This document shows positions 1 to 7,668 of a stretch of DNA of 64,000 bases, one piece after another. The DNA is from Megasphaera stantonii (GTDB taxonomy: Bacteria > Bacillota > Negativicutes > Veillonellales > Megasphaeraceae). The stretch spans positions 1,488,001 to 1,552,000 of the forward strand of contig NZ_CP029462.1 in assembly GCF_003367905.1 (NCBI RefSeq). The letters run 5' to 3'. The translations under genes and the position numbers were made by a program. The notes under the pieces were generated by a model. The model was not told the origin of the DNA and did no database searches. It saw only the letters and a list, made by a program, of their open reading frames with translations. Each line of letters opens with the position of its first letter. The stretch's first letter is position 1.

Positions 1-2
1 GC

Positions 3-215
3 CATGCACTGGAAAAATCTGTCCGCGCCGCTTTGGAAGAACTGCACCTGGAGGCGGCAATCGACGACGTGACAGATTTTTCACAAATTGCCGCCTACGG
101 CGTCATGACTACTCCTGCCCTCGTCGTAGACAACGTCGTCGTATCGTATGGGAAGGTATTAAAAACAGAAGAAGCCAAAGGGCTTATTGCGGCGGCCCGA
201 AAAAAATCGGAATAA
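3..215 (+). CDS. Thioredoxin-like redox-active disulfide protein, 3' part
   Basis: The reading frame is open from the window edge to the TAA at 213-215, so only the last 70 or so residues are present and the N-terminal CxxC active site would lie outside. The visible part has the cis-proline segment 'VMTTPALVVDN' followed by 'VVVSYGKVL', which is the C-terminal half of the small thioredoxin fold of the archaeal/bacterial redox-active disulfide protein 2 family. Internal TTG at 33 is not the real start because coding sequence of the same fold continues upstream. Substrate unknown. Confidence 0.75.
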   Translation, partial: HALEKSVRAALEELHLEAAIDDVTDFSQIAAYGVMTTPALVVDNVVVSYGKVLKTEEAKGLIAAARKKSE

Positions 216-220
216 CATTT

Positions 221-262
221 AAAGGCAGCGTGTCATGGATTTCTGGCAGGCTGCCTTTTATC
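221..262 (+). terminator. Intrinsic terminator after the thioredoxin-like gene
   Basis: Perfect 9-bp arms AAAGGCAGC (221-229) and GCTGCCTTT (250-258) with a short T run, six bases after the stop codon. Confidence 0.7.
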
Positions 263-287
263 TCTATAAAGTATAGTTTCCCCATAT

Positions 288-330
288 GCAAACCAGCAGG
301 GAGTCAATCCCTGCCGGTTTGCTGTTTTTT
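288..330 (+). terminator. Second intrinsic terminator
   Basis: Arms GCAAACC-A-GCAGGGA (288-302) and TCCCTGC-C-GGTTTGC (308-322) pair with one mismatch, followed by TGTTTTTT. Together with the hairpin at 221 it forms a tandem terminator facing the convergent transporter gene. Confidence 0.8.
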
Positions 331-428
331 ACCTTCTTATCTTGTCAGTAAAGCGTTTTTAGCTGTCAGCGTGCGCGGATGACACGAAGCCGTACATAAA
401 TCTGTACTTCGTCTAAAGGAAGGGCCTA

Positions 429-1361
429 TTACAATACGTTGAACATCAAGTAGGACACGATGGTCATCGTTCCCAGGCAGGCTACCGTCGTTAGGAGGAC
501 CATGCTCAGGGCGTAGTCGCCGTGATTGCGGTTGGACTGGGCGAACATGGCCACGGCGGCCATCGTCGGCAGGGCCGCGATGAGCGTCGCCGCCTGCACC
601 ATTTCCAAATCATCGCACAGGCTGCGGGCGATGAGGAAGAAGCCGATGGGAAAGAGCAGCATCTTCGTCGCAATGCCTGCGTACAGGTCCTTCGTCCTGG
701 CTCCGACGCTCCAGTCCGTATAGTAGATGAGGCCGCCCAGGTAGAGGAGCGACAAGGGCGTCGCTGCCCGCCCGACTGTCAGCAGGGATGTTTCCAGCAC
801 GTTGGGAAGGCCTATGCCGGCCAGGATCAGGACGATAGCCAAGACGATGGCGCATAAGGCTGGATTAAAAAATTTTTTCAGCGAAAAGGCGGCCTTTTTT
901 TCGCCCGGCGTCGTGAGGTACATGCCGTAGGTCCACAAGACGAGCTGGTCGATAATGCTGAACAAGGCGATGTACAGGCCGCCCCGTTCGGGGAAGGCTG
1001 CCGACAATAAGGGGATGCCGAGAAAGCCTACGTTGCCGTAAATCATCGTGGCCTGGTATATGCGGCCCAGGTTTCCCCTGCGGCCCAGCAGCCGGGCCAT
1101 CACGGCCTGCACGATGATCAGGCCGCCGTATATGCCGGCAGATAGGAGGATCATGGCGTAGCAGTCGAACAGGACCTGCCGCGTCGTGCCGTTCATGGCG
1201 TTGGCGAAGATGAGGATGGGCAGCAGGATGCCGATGATGACCTTGGACAACACGTCCAGCGAGGGCTGGGACAAGATTCCCCGGCGGGCGGCGATATACC
1301 CGCAGACCATCATGACGAAGAATTGAAACAGCTGATTGGAAATGATATAAAATAAATCCAT
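429..1361 (-). CDS. AEC family transporter (auxin efflux carrier/malate permease type)
   Basis: 310 residues with about ten hydrophobic segments, the size and pattern of AEC permeases. Family hallmarks are the N-terminal 'GYIAARRGILSQPSLDVLSKVIIGILLPILIF' region (in part), the central 'MIYGNVGFLGIPLL' helix and the C-terminal 'LPTMAAVAMFAQ' helix. Members export or exchange organic anions such as malate, or other weak acids; the substrate cannot be read from sequence. It is monocistronic, converging on the terminators at 221-330. Confidence 0.88.
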   Translation of the reverse strand: MDLFYIISNQLFQFFVMMVCGYIAARRGILSQPSLDVLSKVIIGILLPILIFANAMNGTTRQVLFDCYAMILLSAGIYGGLIIVQAVMARLLGRRGNLGRIYQATMIYGNVGFLGIPLLSAAFPERGGLYIALFSIIDQLVLWTYGMYLTTPGEKKAAFSLKKFFNPALCAIVLAIVLILAGIGLPNVLETSLLTVGRAATPLSLLYLGGLIYYTDWSVGARTKDLYAGIATKMLLFPIGFFLIARSLCDDLEMVQAATLIAALPTMAAVAMFAQSNRNHGDYALSMVLLTTVACLGTMTIVSYLMFNVL

Positions 1362-1437
1362 AGTACACGCACCTTTTGTTTAGAATATAGGCTGGCAAGA
1401 GCCAGTATCATACGTCTATGACCCTGCCCCTTGGCGG

Positions 1438-1470
1438 ATAAAAAAATACTCCCTGAACGGGAGTATTTGT
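1438..1470 (-). terminator. Intrinsic terminator of the OmpH gene
   Basis: Read leftward, AAATACTCCC and GGGAGTATTT pair around a 5-base loop and are followed by a run of T (the A run at 1439-1446 on the plus strand). Confidence 0.85.
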
Positions 1471-1486
1471 AAGGGACTGGGTTTCC

Positions 1487-1918
1487 TTATTTTTTCAGGA
1501 TATTGACGACTTCCTGCGTTTCGTCTGTCGCGTTTTCGAAGCCGGCGATGATGGAGCCCTGAACGACGATGGCGTCTAAGCCCTTGTTCTTGCGAACCTG
1601 GTCGACGGCCTGTACGACGTCTTTTTCCATGGGAACGACCAGTTTATTTTCCAATTCGGCGATGTTCTGGTTCAGCTGTCTTGCCAGATCGCGTTTTTCC
1701 TGGTCCGTCTTCATGTTGGCAGCTTTTTTCGTAAATTCTGCGTCGGCTTTTTTGATGGCTTCCTGCATCTGAGCGCTGACTTTCGGATAATCTTTATGAG
1801 AAGAAATCAAGGTATCGAAGTTGACGTAACCGACGCCGGCTGCAAAGGCGGACGTAGCGGCCACTACGCTCATCATACCGATTACTGCGAGAGAAGCTAT
1901 CTGCTTTTTCAATTTCAT
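1487..1918 (-). CDS. OmpH/Skp family periplasmic chaperone
   Basis: 143 residues: Sec signal peptide (KK, hydrophobic core, cleavage after AFA around residue 26), then the family opening 'GYVNFDTLISSH', a long lysine/alanine/glutamate helical stretch (about 45-100) forming the tentacle coiled coil, and the closing beta-segment 'LDAIVVQGSIIAG'. Skp-type proteins carry unfolded outer-membrane proteins through the periplasm, so this gene is direct support for an outer membrane and suits a genome with a trimeric autotransporter. Unlike many Negativicutes copies it is not next to bamA or lpx genes in this window. Confidence 0.9.
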   Translation of the reverse strand: MKLKKQIASLAVIGMMSVVAATSAFAAGVGYVNFDTLISSHKDYPKVSAQMQEAIKKADAEFTKKAANMKTDQEKRDLARQLNQNIAELENKLVVPMEKDVVQAVDQVRKNKGLDAIVVQGSIIAGFENATDETQEVVNILKK

Positions 1919-2035
1919 TCTAACAATCCTCCTGCGTTGAATAGATTTAACTTTATTCGTTTTTTTATTATATCAGACTCATTGAAAAACTACAACGGGC
2001 CCCGTAAAACTGAGACAATTTTGTAACCTTGGAAA

Positions 2036-2431
2036 TTACTTTTCTTTGTCTGCTGCCGGTGCTTCCTCGTCTTCGTCTTTGATGTAAATATATTTATCCT
2101 TTTTCATCTTGTCGATGATTTCCGGAGCCATGGCGATGAGCTTTTCAAAGGCCGAGGCCTGATAGCCGTCCTTTTTGATGGAAAACATTTCCACCCTGTC
2201 GCCCTTGATGACCAATACGGCCGCCGGTTCCAGCTTCGCGCCTCCGCCTCCGCCGGCGCGGCTGCCCTGACCGTCTGTTGAGCCGGAGCCGAAGCCGAAG
2301 GTGACGTCGACGAAGGGAATGATCGTCGCGCCGCCGATTTGGACGGCCTGTCCTACGACGGTTTCTACCTTGATCATTTCCCTGAAATTATTAAAGATCG
2401 TTTCCAGATTGTTTTTTATCGTGTTGTCCAT
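2036..2431 (-). CDS. GerW family (YtfJ-type) sporulation protein homologue
   Basis: 131 residues from the ATG at 2431, chosen because GGGGAG lies 6 bases upstream; an upstream in-frame ATG at 2455 has no such site. The protein shows the family landmarks: 'VGQAVQIGGATIIPFVDVTFGF', a glycine-rich loop 'GGGGGAKLEPAAVLVI' and an acidic tail. GerW is needed for spore germination in Bacillus, but homologues are widespread in Firmicutes that do not form spores, where the role is unknown. It overlaps the 3' end of the DUF2953 gene by 41 bases, the usual pairing, suggesting coupled translation. Confidence 0.88.
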   Translation of the reverse strand: MDNTIKNNLETIFNNFREMIKVETVVGQAVQIGGATIIPFVDVTFGFGSGSTDGQGSRAGGGGGAKLEPAAVLVIKGDRVEMFSIKKDGYQASAFEKLIAMAPEIIDKMKKDKYIYIKDEDEEAPAADKEK

Positions 2432-3143
2432 GATGCTCTCCCCTTTTCGATGCATGCCAGCCGGCGATGAGACGGCGAACGGGACGGGACGCTATAAAGA
2501 GCGCCGAATACCACAGCAGCGCCGCCGGATACAGGGTCCCGCTGCCGCGTATCGTGCTGTCGTACCGTTCTTCCAGGTAGTCGAAGCGCAGGCCGCCGAT
2601 AGCGTCCGGGACGACGGCGTACAGCGCGCCGGCCAGAAGGCCCGTTTCGTGAGGCTGTCCCAAGCCGATGACGCCGCGGATGTCCAGCGAGCGGACCCGC
2701 GAATGATGCAGGATGCGTCCCAGCCAGCAGAAGAAGGCTGCGGCGAAGTCCCTGTTAAAGACCAGGGGCTTCCAGTGAAAGCCTGCCGCCTTCGGCGCAT
2801 TGCCGTCGTCTTCCCGTTTCAGCGATTCATAGGTGACGGCGCTGTCCGTCTCCGCCTGCTGCCGGACGGCCTCGGCGGCCTGGTCAGCCCCTTTTTCCGA
2901 TGTATCTTCCGATAGGTCCGGCGGCGGTCCGGCCTGCCGCTTCCAGCCTATGTATACCGACGAAACGGGCCGCTGACCCCAGGTATAATCCCAGGTGGCG
3001 GCCAGGGCCCGTCCGAACCAGCCGGCCCGGACGCAGAGGCGGAACGGCCGGCCCGTGCGGATACTGACATGATAGGTAAAGGGTATGAACAGCACGGCCG
3101 CCGCGCATAATACGGCGGCTGCCGTTATGACGACGATGCCCAT
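2391..3143 (-). CDS. DUF2953 domain-containing membrane-anchored protein
   Basis: 250 residues with one N-terminal membrane helix (about 3-24), then the DUF2953 fold, whose recognisable motif is the segment 'IGLGQPHETGLLAGALYAV' around residue 165. Residues 75-115 form a charged linker. This family is nearly always upstream of gerW/ytfJ and, as here, overlaps it. The function is unknown; the pair may act at the membrane. No other gene of a sporulation pathway is present in the window. Confidence 0.82.
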   Translation of the reverse strand: MGIVVITAAAVLCAAAVLFIPFTYHVSIRTGRPFRLCVRAGWFGRALAATWDYTWGQRPVSSVYIGWKRQAGPPPDLSEDTSEKGADQAAEAVRQQAETDSAVTYESLKREDDGNAPKAAGFHWKPLVFNRDFAAAFFCWLGRILHHSRVRSLDIRGVIGLGQPHETGLLAGALYAVVPDAIGGLRFDYLEERYDSTIRGSGTLYPAALLWYSALFIASRPVRRLIAGWHASKRGEHHGQHDKKQSGNDL

Positions 3144-3223
3144 ACGCGCTGCCCTCCCTTTCAGGCGGAAATTCCCGCCTGTACATAGTATTCGAGGCTA
3201 AGGGGGCAAAATCCTTTTATCGG

Positions 3224-4330
3224 TCAGGCCTTTTCTTGTTTATTGAAAATGCAGTCCACGTCTTCGGCGCCGAAGCAGCGGGAGCAGGAAATGCACGTCG
3301 AAGGCTCCGTGCTGCCTTCCCGCCACAGCTTGGGCAGGTCGGGCTGGCGCAGGAGGGGCCGGGACAGGGAGACGAAGGCGATGTCCGTATTTGCCAGGCA
3401 GCTTTCGATTTCGCCGACCTGGCGGAAGCCGCCGATGACGCCGACGTCGGTCCGGCCCTTTAATTTCGCCGCAGCCTTTTCAGCGTAAGGGACGAAATAC
3501 ATGGGCTCCTTCGTGCGGCGGATGGCCCGGATGGGGCCCTTGCGCGGCAGGGACGACATGTTGCCGCCGCTCACTTCGATGGCGCTGACCTTGGCGTCGG
3601 CCAGCCATTCCATGACCTGCAGGCTTTCGTCGAAGGTCATGCCCCCCTCTTTCATGAAGTCTTCGCTGTTGATCTTTACCCATACGGGGTATTCCGGGCC
3701 GACGTGTTTGCGGATCGAGGCGATGCATTCCAGGAGGAAGCGGGCCCGGTTTTCCAGGCTGCCGCCGTACTCGTCGTCGCGGCGGTTGAAATAGGGCGAT
3801 AAGAACTTGCTGGCCAAATAGCCGTGGGCGCTGTGGAACTGCACGCCGTCGAAGCCGGCTTCCTTGGCCCGCAGGGCGGCGCGGCCGGCGTCTTCCGTGA
3901 GGCGGGCGATTTCGTCCGTCGTCAGGGCGTGGGATTCCTGTTCGATTTTGCCTAATTTTTCCGTGACGCCGCTGGGGCTGACGATGACCCGCCCCTCCCC
4001 TTCAGGCATCATGATGGACGAGCCCATGACGACGATCTGGGCGACGATCTTGCCGCCGTGGCCGTGGACGCGCCGTACCATGTCTGCCAGCGGGGCGACG
4101 CAGCTGTCGTCGTCGATGCGGATTTGGCGGTGCTGCCGCGGTTCCAGCGTGCTGACGGCCATCATTCCCGTAATCATGACGCCGACGCCGCCGTCGGCGA
4201 GGCGTTCGTACATTTGAGCTAATTTATCCGTAGGGTATCCTTGGGCGTCGGCCATCCCTTCAAAGGTAGCCGAGCGGACGATGGGACACGCCGCGTCAAT
4301 ACCGCCGATACGGCATCTATCAAATAACAT
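3224..4330 (-). CDS. NADH:flavin oxidoreductase, Old Yellow Enzyme family
   Basis: 368 residues from ATG 4330, preferred over the upstream in-frame start at 4354 because AAGGAGAG sits 7 bases before it. It is a single TIM-barrel FMN reductase: N-terminal 'VRSATFEGMAD', 'QIVVMGSS' and the signature 'GFDGVQFHSAHGYLASKFLSP' with the substrate-binding HxxH-like pair, 'NRARFLLECI' and the C-terminal FMN phosphate region 'VIGGFR'. The C-terminus adds 'CISCSRCFG', a cysteine cluster seen in OYE enzymes with Fe-S or metal-binding tails, but no second pyridine-nucleotide domain. Its promoter is split by the integrated element (see 4379-4407). Confidence 0.88.
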   Translation of the reverse strand: MLFDRCRIGGIDAACPIVRSATFEGMADAQGYPTDKLAQMYERLADGGVGVMITGMMAVSTLEPRQHRQIRIDDDSCVAPLADMVRRVHGHGGKIVAQIVVMGSSIMMPEGEGRVIVSPSGVTEKLGKIEQESHALTTDEIARLTEDAGRAALRAKEAGFDGVQFHSAHGYLASKFLSPYFNRRDDEYGGSLENRARFLLECIASIRKHVGPEYPVWVKINSEDFMKEGGMTFDESLQVMEWLADAKVSAIEVSGGNMSSLPRKGPIRAIRRTKEPMYFVPYAEKAAAKLKGRTDVGVIGGFRQVGEIESCLANTDIAFVSLSRPLLRQPDLPKLWREGSTEPSTCISCSRCFGAEDVDCIFNKQEKA

Positions 4331-4374
4331 GGGCAATCTCTCCTTGGTAATCAAAAAAGGTTTTAAGTTTTATT

Positions 4375-4389
4375 CATCATTATAAACTA
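4375..4389. repeat. attL core of the integrated element
   Basis: CATCATTATAAACTA is repeated exactly at 14656-14670 and nowhere else that I noticed. The copies bracket all the foreign genes and the integrase, as expected for the crossover core of a tyrosine recombinase. Confidence 0.8.
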
Positions 4390-4407
4390 GAACGAGTTAT
4401 TTCTCAA
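4379..4407 (-). promoter_or_regulatory. Hybrid promoter for the OYE gene across attL
   Basis: Read leftward: TTGAGA (4407-4402), a 17-base spacer, TATAAT (4384-4379), about 49 bases before the reductase ATG. The -10 hexamer lies inside the att core; the -35 hexamer lies in the element. In the reconstructed empty site the hexamer at the same spacing is TAGATT, a much poorer match. Confidence 0.55.
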
Positions 4408-4473
4408 TACCAATTTTTTTAAATGCAATGAATATGCAGATTCGTTCTGTATCAAAAATTTCATTCTCAAAAC

Positions 4474-4494
4474 GTGTAACCTAAAGGTGTAACC
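4474..4494. repeat. Left arm-type integrase sites
   Basis: GTGTAACC at 4474-4481 and 4487-4494, 13 bp apart. The same octamer occurs as an inverted pair with the same spacing at the right end (14559-14579). Confidence 0.55.
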
Positions 4495-4582
4495 ATACAT
4501 TATGTTTTACACTTTATGTAGTTACATTTGGTAGAAAACCTCCTGTCTTTGTGTACGTATTTTAATGAGAACAGTAAATCAT

Positions 4583-5149
4583 TTAACCGATTCGATGTAT
4601 TTCCGTCGGCGGCGAAGCGATGTCTTCCATGTCCTGCGTGAAGATGCCGCTCGTAGCCGTTCCGGTCAGTACGGCGTCGATAAACGCCCGTTTCCGCGCC
4701 ATTTTTATGACGGTATTGATGGAAGAATAGAAATCGCCGCGGGAAAATTTCCGTTCCTTGCTGTTGGCGGCGCCTAACCCTTCGGAAACGACTGCGCCGG
4801 CTTGGTTATACAGCGTGACCTTAATTTCGTAGGACACAAATTGGTTTGGTATATCTTCCGTCCGGTGCAGTACGGATACCTCACTGCGAAGTTGGTAATG
4901 GGCGGCTAATTTTTCCGCGCCGGATTTAAACAGGGACGGTTTGCGGCAGCCCTGAATGAGTCCGTAATCGGCGTCGGGCTGCAATAAGCGGCTGACGAGC
5001 TGCTGCTGTGTCATATCGACGACGGCCGATGCAGGTTGCCGGGCAAACGTCGTTTCGGAGTTGGCGGAAGAAGACGCAGGTTGCGTCTGATGCGTTTTAG
5101 CTGTTGATGCCTGTGCTTCCAGTAGTTCATTAATTTTTTGGATATTCAT
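4583..5149 (-). CDS. Putative single-strand annealing protein (Rad52/DdrA-like)
   Basis: 188 residues, start set by AAAGGAGG 6 bases upstream. Residues 1-60 are low-complexity. The core has 'LIQGCRKPSLFKSGAEKLAAHYQL', an edge strand 'SYEIKVTLYNQAGAVVSEGLGAANS' and then 'INTVIKMARKRAFIDAVL', a helix like the KAxKRAxxDA helix of Rad52/DdrA-type annealing proteins. Proteins of this shape often accompany YqaJ exonucleases in phages and mobile elements, as here, giving an exonuclease plus annealing-protein pair for recombination. I infer the function from the motif and position; a plain hypothetical call would also be fair. Confidence 0.6.
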   Translation of the reverse strand: MNIQKINELLEAQASTAKTHQTQPASSSANSETTFARQPASAVVDMTQQQLVSRLLQPDADYGLIQGCRKPSLFKSGAEKLAAHYQLRSEVSVLHRTEDIPNQFVSYEIKVTLYNQAGAVVSEGLGAANSKERKFSRGDFYSSINTVIKMARKRAFIDAVLTGTATSGIFTQDMEDIASPPTEIHRIG

Positions 5150-5176
5150 GAGAGAGGCCTCCTTTCATGGGTTGGG

Positions 5177-5629
5177 TTATATGTACCCCTGTTCGGCTAA
5201 GCTGATCCAATCCGGGGTATTCGTCCCGATAACGATATGATCCAGCAGGGAAACGCCGAGGATTTCTCCCGCTTTTGCCAGACGTTGGGTGATACAAAGG
5301 TCGTCCTGTGAAGGTTCCGGATCTCCTGAGGGATGGTTATGGGCGACGATAACGCCGTTTGCGCCGGTCAGGAGGGCTATCTTATATACGTCGGCAGGAG
5401 AAACGAGAGAGCAGTCAATCAGGCCGATTGTCAGCGTATGGACGGCGACCAGCTGTTTTTTATTGTTTACGTAAATTGCTGCGAACCGTTCTACGTCCGA
5501 TTCGTTCAGATGAAGCACGTCGTTAAAGACCTGTACCGCTTTGTCAGGCGAGCAGATATCGCGGTCGAACTGGTATCGTTTTCCGTATTCTTTGATAAGC
5601 GCTACGCGCTGAAACGTAATGCGGCACAT
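5177..5629 (-). CDS. RadC-like JAB/MPN domain protein
   Basis: 150 residues, start set by AAAGGAG. It carries the complete JAMM metal site of RadC proteins: a glutamate-less N-terminal strand region, 'VIVAHNHPSGDPEPSQDD' with the HxHxnD pattern, and a C-terminal 'LLDHIVIG'. At 150 residues it lacks the N-terminal helix-hairpin-helix half found in chromosomal RadC (about 220 residues), which is typical of copies on plasmids and genomic islands. The molecular role is unsettled; association with recombination genes is common. It begins one base after the yqaJ-like stop codon and so is in the same operon. Confidence 0.88.
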   Translation of the reverse strand: MCRITFQRVALIKEYGKRYQFDRDICSPDKAVQVFNDVLHLNESDVERFAAIYVNNKKQLVAVHTLTIGLIDCSLVSPADVYKIALLTGANGVIVAHNHPSGDPEPSQDDLCITQRLAKAGEILGVSLLDHIVIGTNTPDWISLAEQGYI

Positions 5630-5630
5630 A

Positions 5631-6593
5631 TTAGGATTCTCCTTTCGTGGCGGCTGCGGGTTTTACGGCAAATTTTCTGGATTGCGTAGTTCGGGTGTAT
5701 TGGCCGACTAATTCCGGATGGTCTTGTTTCAGCCGCGTGCTGTCGAGACGGGTCGTCGATACGTTTTTCCATGAGACAGCATATCCTGTCGGTGTCAGGG
5801 CGCATTCCGATTCGCCGAGCAGGGCTTTCAGCTTGTTTTCAGTAGCCGTCTTTTGCGATTTTATGTCCTTTTCTTGTGTTTGCAGCCGCAGGTAGTGTTC
5901 GGCCAATGCGTCTGCCTCTGCTGGTAGGATACGGTCTGTCTGGTTTCCTTTGGGATAAAGGGTGGCAATCGCAGCAGCGGTAGATTCGGTTCCATCGACA
6001 GGCGGTGCGATGTGTTTCAGCACATGTTCTGTCCAAAAGACGGCTTCCAGCGCAATGATATGTTCAATCGCTGCATCGTCGCGCTGGACTTCTAATATCC
6101 GGAAGTCATTTCCGCCAATCAGTACGGCAACATAGGCATGATGTAGTTCGGTGACAGATAAATAATGCTGGATTTGGATATAGTATTCCGGCGGCAGTCC
6201 ATCGCTCCAATCTTTAGCGGCATAGAGTCCGGCTGTCTTGATTTCCAGCAGGGATACTGTGCCATCTTTGTCTTTTGCGATGCCGTCGATATTGGCTAGC
6301 ATCCACGGGTATTCGGCGGAATAAAACATGTAGGGCACGGCGACTGTTTCCAGCTGTGTCCACTTGGCGAATTCTTCCCGCAGAATGGGTTCCATGACGG
6401 TACCCCAGTAGGCTGCCTCTCCGGCTTCTTTTTTAGGGCATGCGCCTGTTTTTTCCATGAACAGTGCATAAGGCGATACAAACCGGGATAATCCGCAGGC
6501 GGCGGCAGCGTCGGAGCCGCCGATTCCCCGACGGCGTAATGCAAGCCAGTCCTGTTTGGATAGGCTCGTTGTTTTTGTTAATACTTTTTTCAT
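5631..6593 (-). CDS. YqaJ-type phage recombinase/exonuclease
   Basis: 320 residues. The opening 'LALRRRGIGGSDAAAACGLSRF' is the YqaJ signature; the PD-(D/E)XK site follows as 'LANIDGIAKDKDG' and 'LLEIKTA', then 'YYIQIQHYLSVT'. This is a lambda-exonuclease-like 5'-3' nuclease that makes 3' single strands for an annealing partner, presumably the product of 4583-5149. Residues 235-270 form a coiled coil ('LRLQTQEKDIKSQKTATENK'). Its ribosome site AAAGGAG lies just after a short terminator hairpin at 6618-6639. Confidence 0.9.
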   Translation of the reverse strand: MKKVLTKTTSLSKQDWLALRRRGIGGSDAAAACGLSRFVSPYALFMEKTGACPKKEAGEAAYWGTVMEPILREEFAKWTQLETVAVPYMFYSAEYPWMLANIDGIAKDKDGTVSLLEIKTAGLYAAKDWSDGLPPEYYIQIQHYLSVTELHHAYVAVLIGGNDFRILEVQRDDAAIEHIIALEAVFWTEHVLKHIAPPVDGTESTAAAIATLYPKGNQTDRILPAEADALAEHYLRLQTQEKDIKSQKTATENKLKALLGESECALTPTGYAVSWKNVSTTRLDSTRLKQDHPELVGQYTRTTQSRKFAVKPAAATKGES

Positions 6594-6617
6594 AGAAATT
6601 GTCTCCTTTCAGGCAAT

Positions 6618-6639
6618 AAAAAAAGCGCCGTACAGGCGC
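6618..6639 (-). terminator. Short leader terminator before the YqaJ gene
   Basis: Leftward: GCGCC-TGTAC-GGCGC followed by seven T, ending about 15 bases before the ribosome site of the exonuclease gene. One of three similar hairpins placed between genes of this operon. Confidence 0.6.
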
Positions 6640-6651
6640 AGACAAACGATG

Positions 6652-6804
6652 CTAATGGGTCAGTATATATGAAGCAGCATGCTGTATTACCAGCAGTGCA
6701 TTGATTGCCGTCAACGCGGCGACGAGCAGGCGTAAGGCGGCGTTATCGCTGCGAAGCCTTCGGTTTTGGTTCCGCAGCCTGCGGCGTGTATAAGTTCTAT
6801 TCAT
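6652..6804 (-). CDS. Small membrane protein of 50 residues
   Basis: ATG at 6804, TAG at 6652-6654, with AGGAGG 8 bases upstream. The start region overlaps the end of the metallopeptidase gene by 8 bases. The first 20 residues are very basic (RRRLRNQNRRLR), and the rest is one predicted membrane helix ('LLVAALTAINALLVIQHAA'). The basic N-terminus should stay in the cytoplasm. It could be a holin-like, anchoring or regulatory peptide; nothing in the sequence decides. Confidence 0.6.
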   Translation of the reverse strand: MNRTYTRRRLRNQNRRLRSDNAALRLLVAALTAINALLVIQHAASYILTH

Positions 6805-7642
6805 GCTGTATCCCTCCTATGTTTGTTTCCGACATGCGAAGAACCGCAGTTACCACGGCTTCGATATCTTTAATGACCGCAGCAATATGGCGCAATACCT
6901 GTTCCGGCGAATCGCCGTCGGCATAGCGGGCAATGTATTGGTAGGCGTTTCCTTCATACCCCGTGAGACCGGCGATACGCGCTAATACGGCGGCAGAGAA
7001 TTCGGCGACGATTTCTTTTTGCTGGCTATCGGCTACGGCGGCCAGTCCCAGATAATCATGCATGGCGTGCGCTAATTCATGGAAGAATACGCCGTCCGTA
7101 TGACTGCATAAATGGATTCGTTTCTCTGCCGGGGCATAGTATCCCAGAAAATTAGCGTATACCGGGCCGTAATCGATTTGGACGCCGATGTTCTTTGCGA
7201 CCTCAATAAATGCCGGCGCATGAACGGGCTTATACGATTCCTTTACGGGAAGCGGCTTGCCGTCCGTATCTTCATAACGGAATACGGGAACGGCTTTAAA
7301 TCCGTATACCCGTTGTTTTACTTCGGGAGCGTCGTCTGTATCCGTATCCGGCGCAGGTTCCGGCGTATACCGCTTCAGAAGCGGTACGAGAATATGAAAG
7401 GCCCGCGCTCCTTTGACGACATGCCGGTTTAGTGCGCGCCATTGGCGAAATCCCATAGCCGTGTCTGTCTGGTTGGATACCATAATCATCGTATTGAGAA
7501 ACGACCAGCGGCGGCAGGGAAAGAGACGCAGTTCGTCAGGAGAACGCCGGATGAGGGCATAGGCTACTTTCTCCGGGAATTCCTGGGTCTGGAAGGCTTG
7601 CAGTAACTGTTGAATGGTTTTTGTTGTAATTTCGGATTTCAT
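6797..7642 (-). CDS. ArdC-type antirestriction metallopeptidase
   Basis: 281 residues from ATG 7642 (AAGGAG 10 bases upstream; the in-frame TTG at 7651 is too close to the site). The N-terminal part (about 25-105) resembles the ArdC single-strand DNA-binding domain with 'WSFLNTMIMVSNQTDTAMGFRQW', 'RHVVKGARAFHILVPL' and the aromatic 'YGFKAVPVFRYEDT'. The C-terminal zincin half has HELAHAMH near residue 190 and a downstream glutamate ('EIVAEFSAAVLA'). ArdC proteins on plasmids protect incoming DNA from host restriction. This makes the operon look designed for establishment as well as recombination. Confidence 0.82.
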   Translation of the reverse strand: MKSEITTKTIQQLLQAFQTQEFPEKVAYALIRRSPDELRLFPCRRWSFLNTMIMVSNQTDTAMGFRQWRALNRHVVKGARAFHILVPLLKRYTPEPAPDTDTDDAPEVKQRVYGFKAVPVFRYEDTDGKPLPVKESYKPVHAPAFIEVAKNIGVQIDYGPVYANFLGYYAPAEKRIHLCSHTDGVFFHELAHAMHDYLGLAAVADSQQKEIVAEFSAAVLARIAGLTGYEGNAYQYIARYADGDSPEQVLRHIAAVIKDIEAVVTAVLRMSETNIGGIQHE

Positions 7643-7668
7643 CTGTATCAAACTCCTTTTCTGTCATA

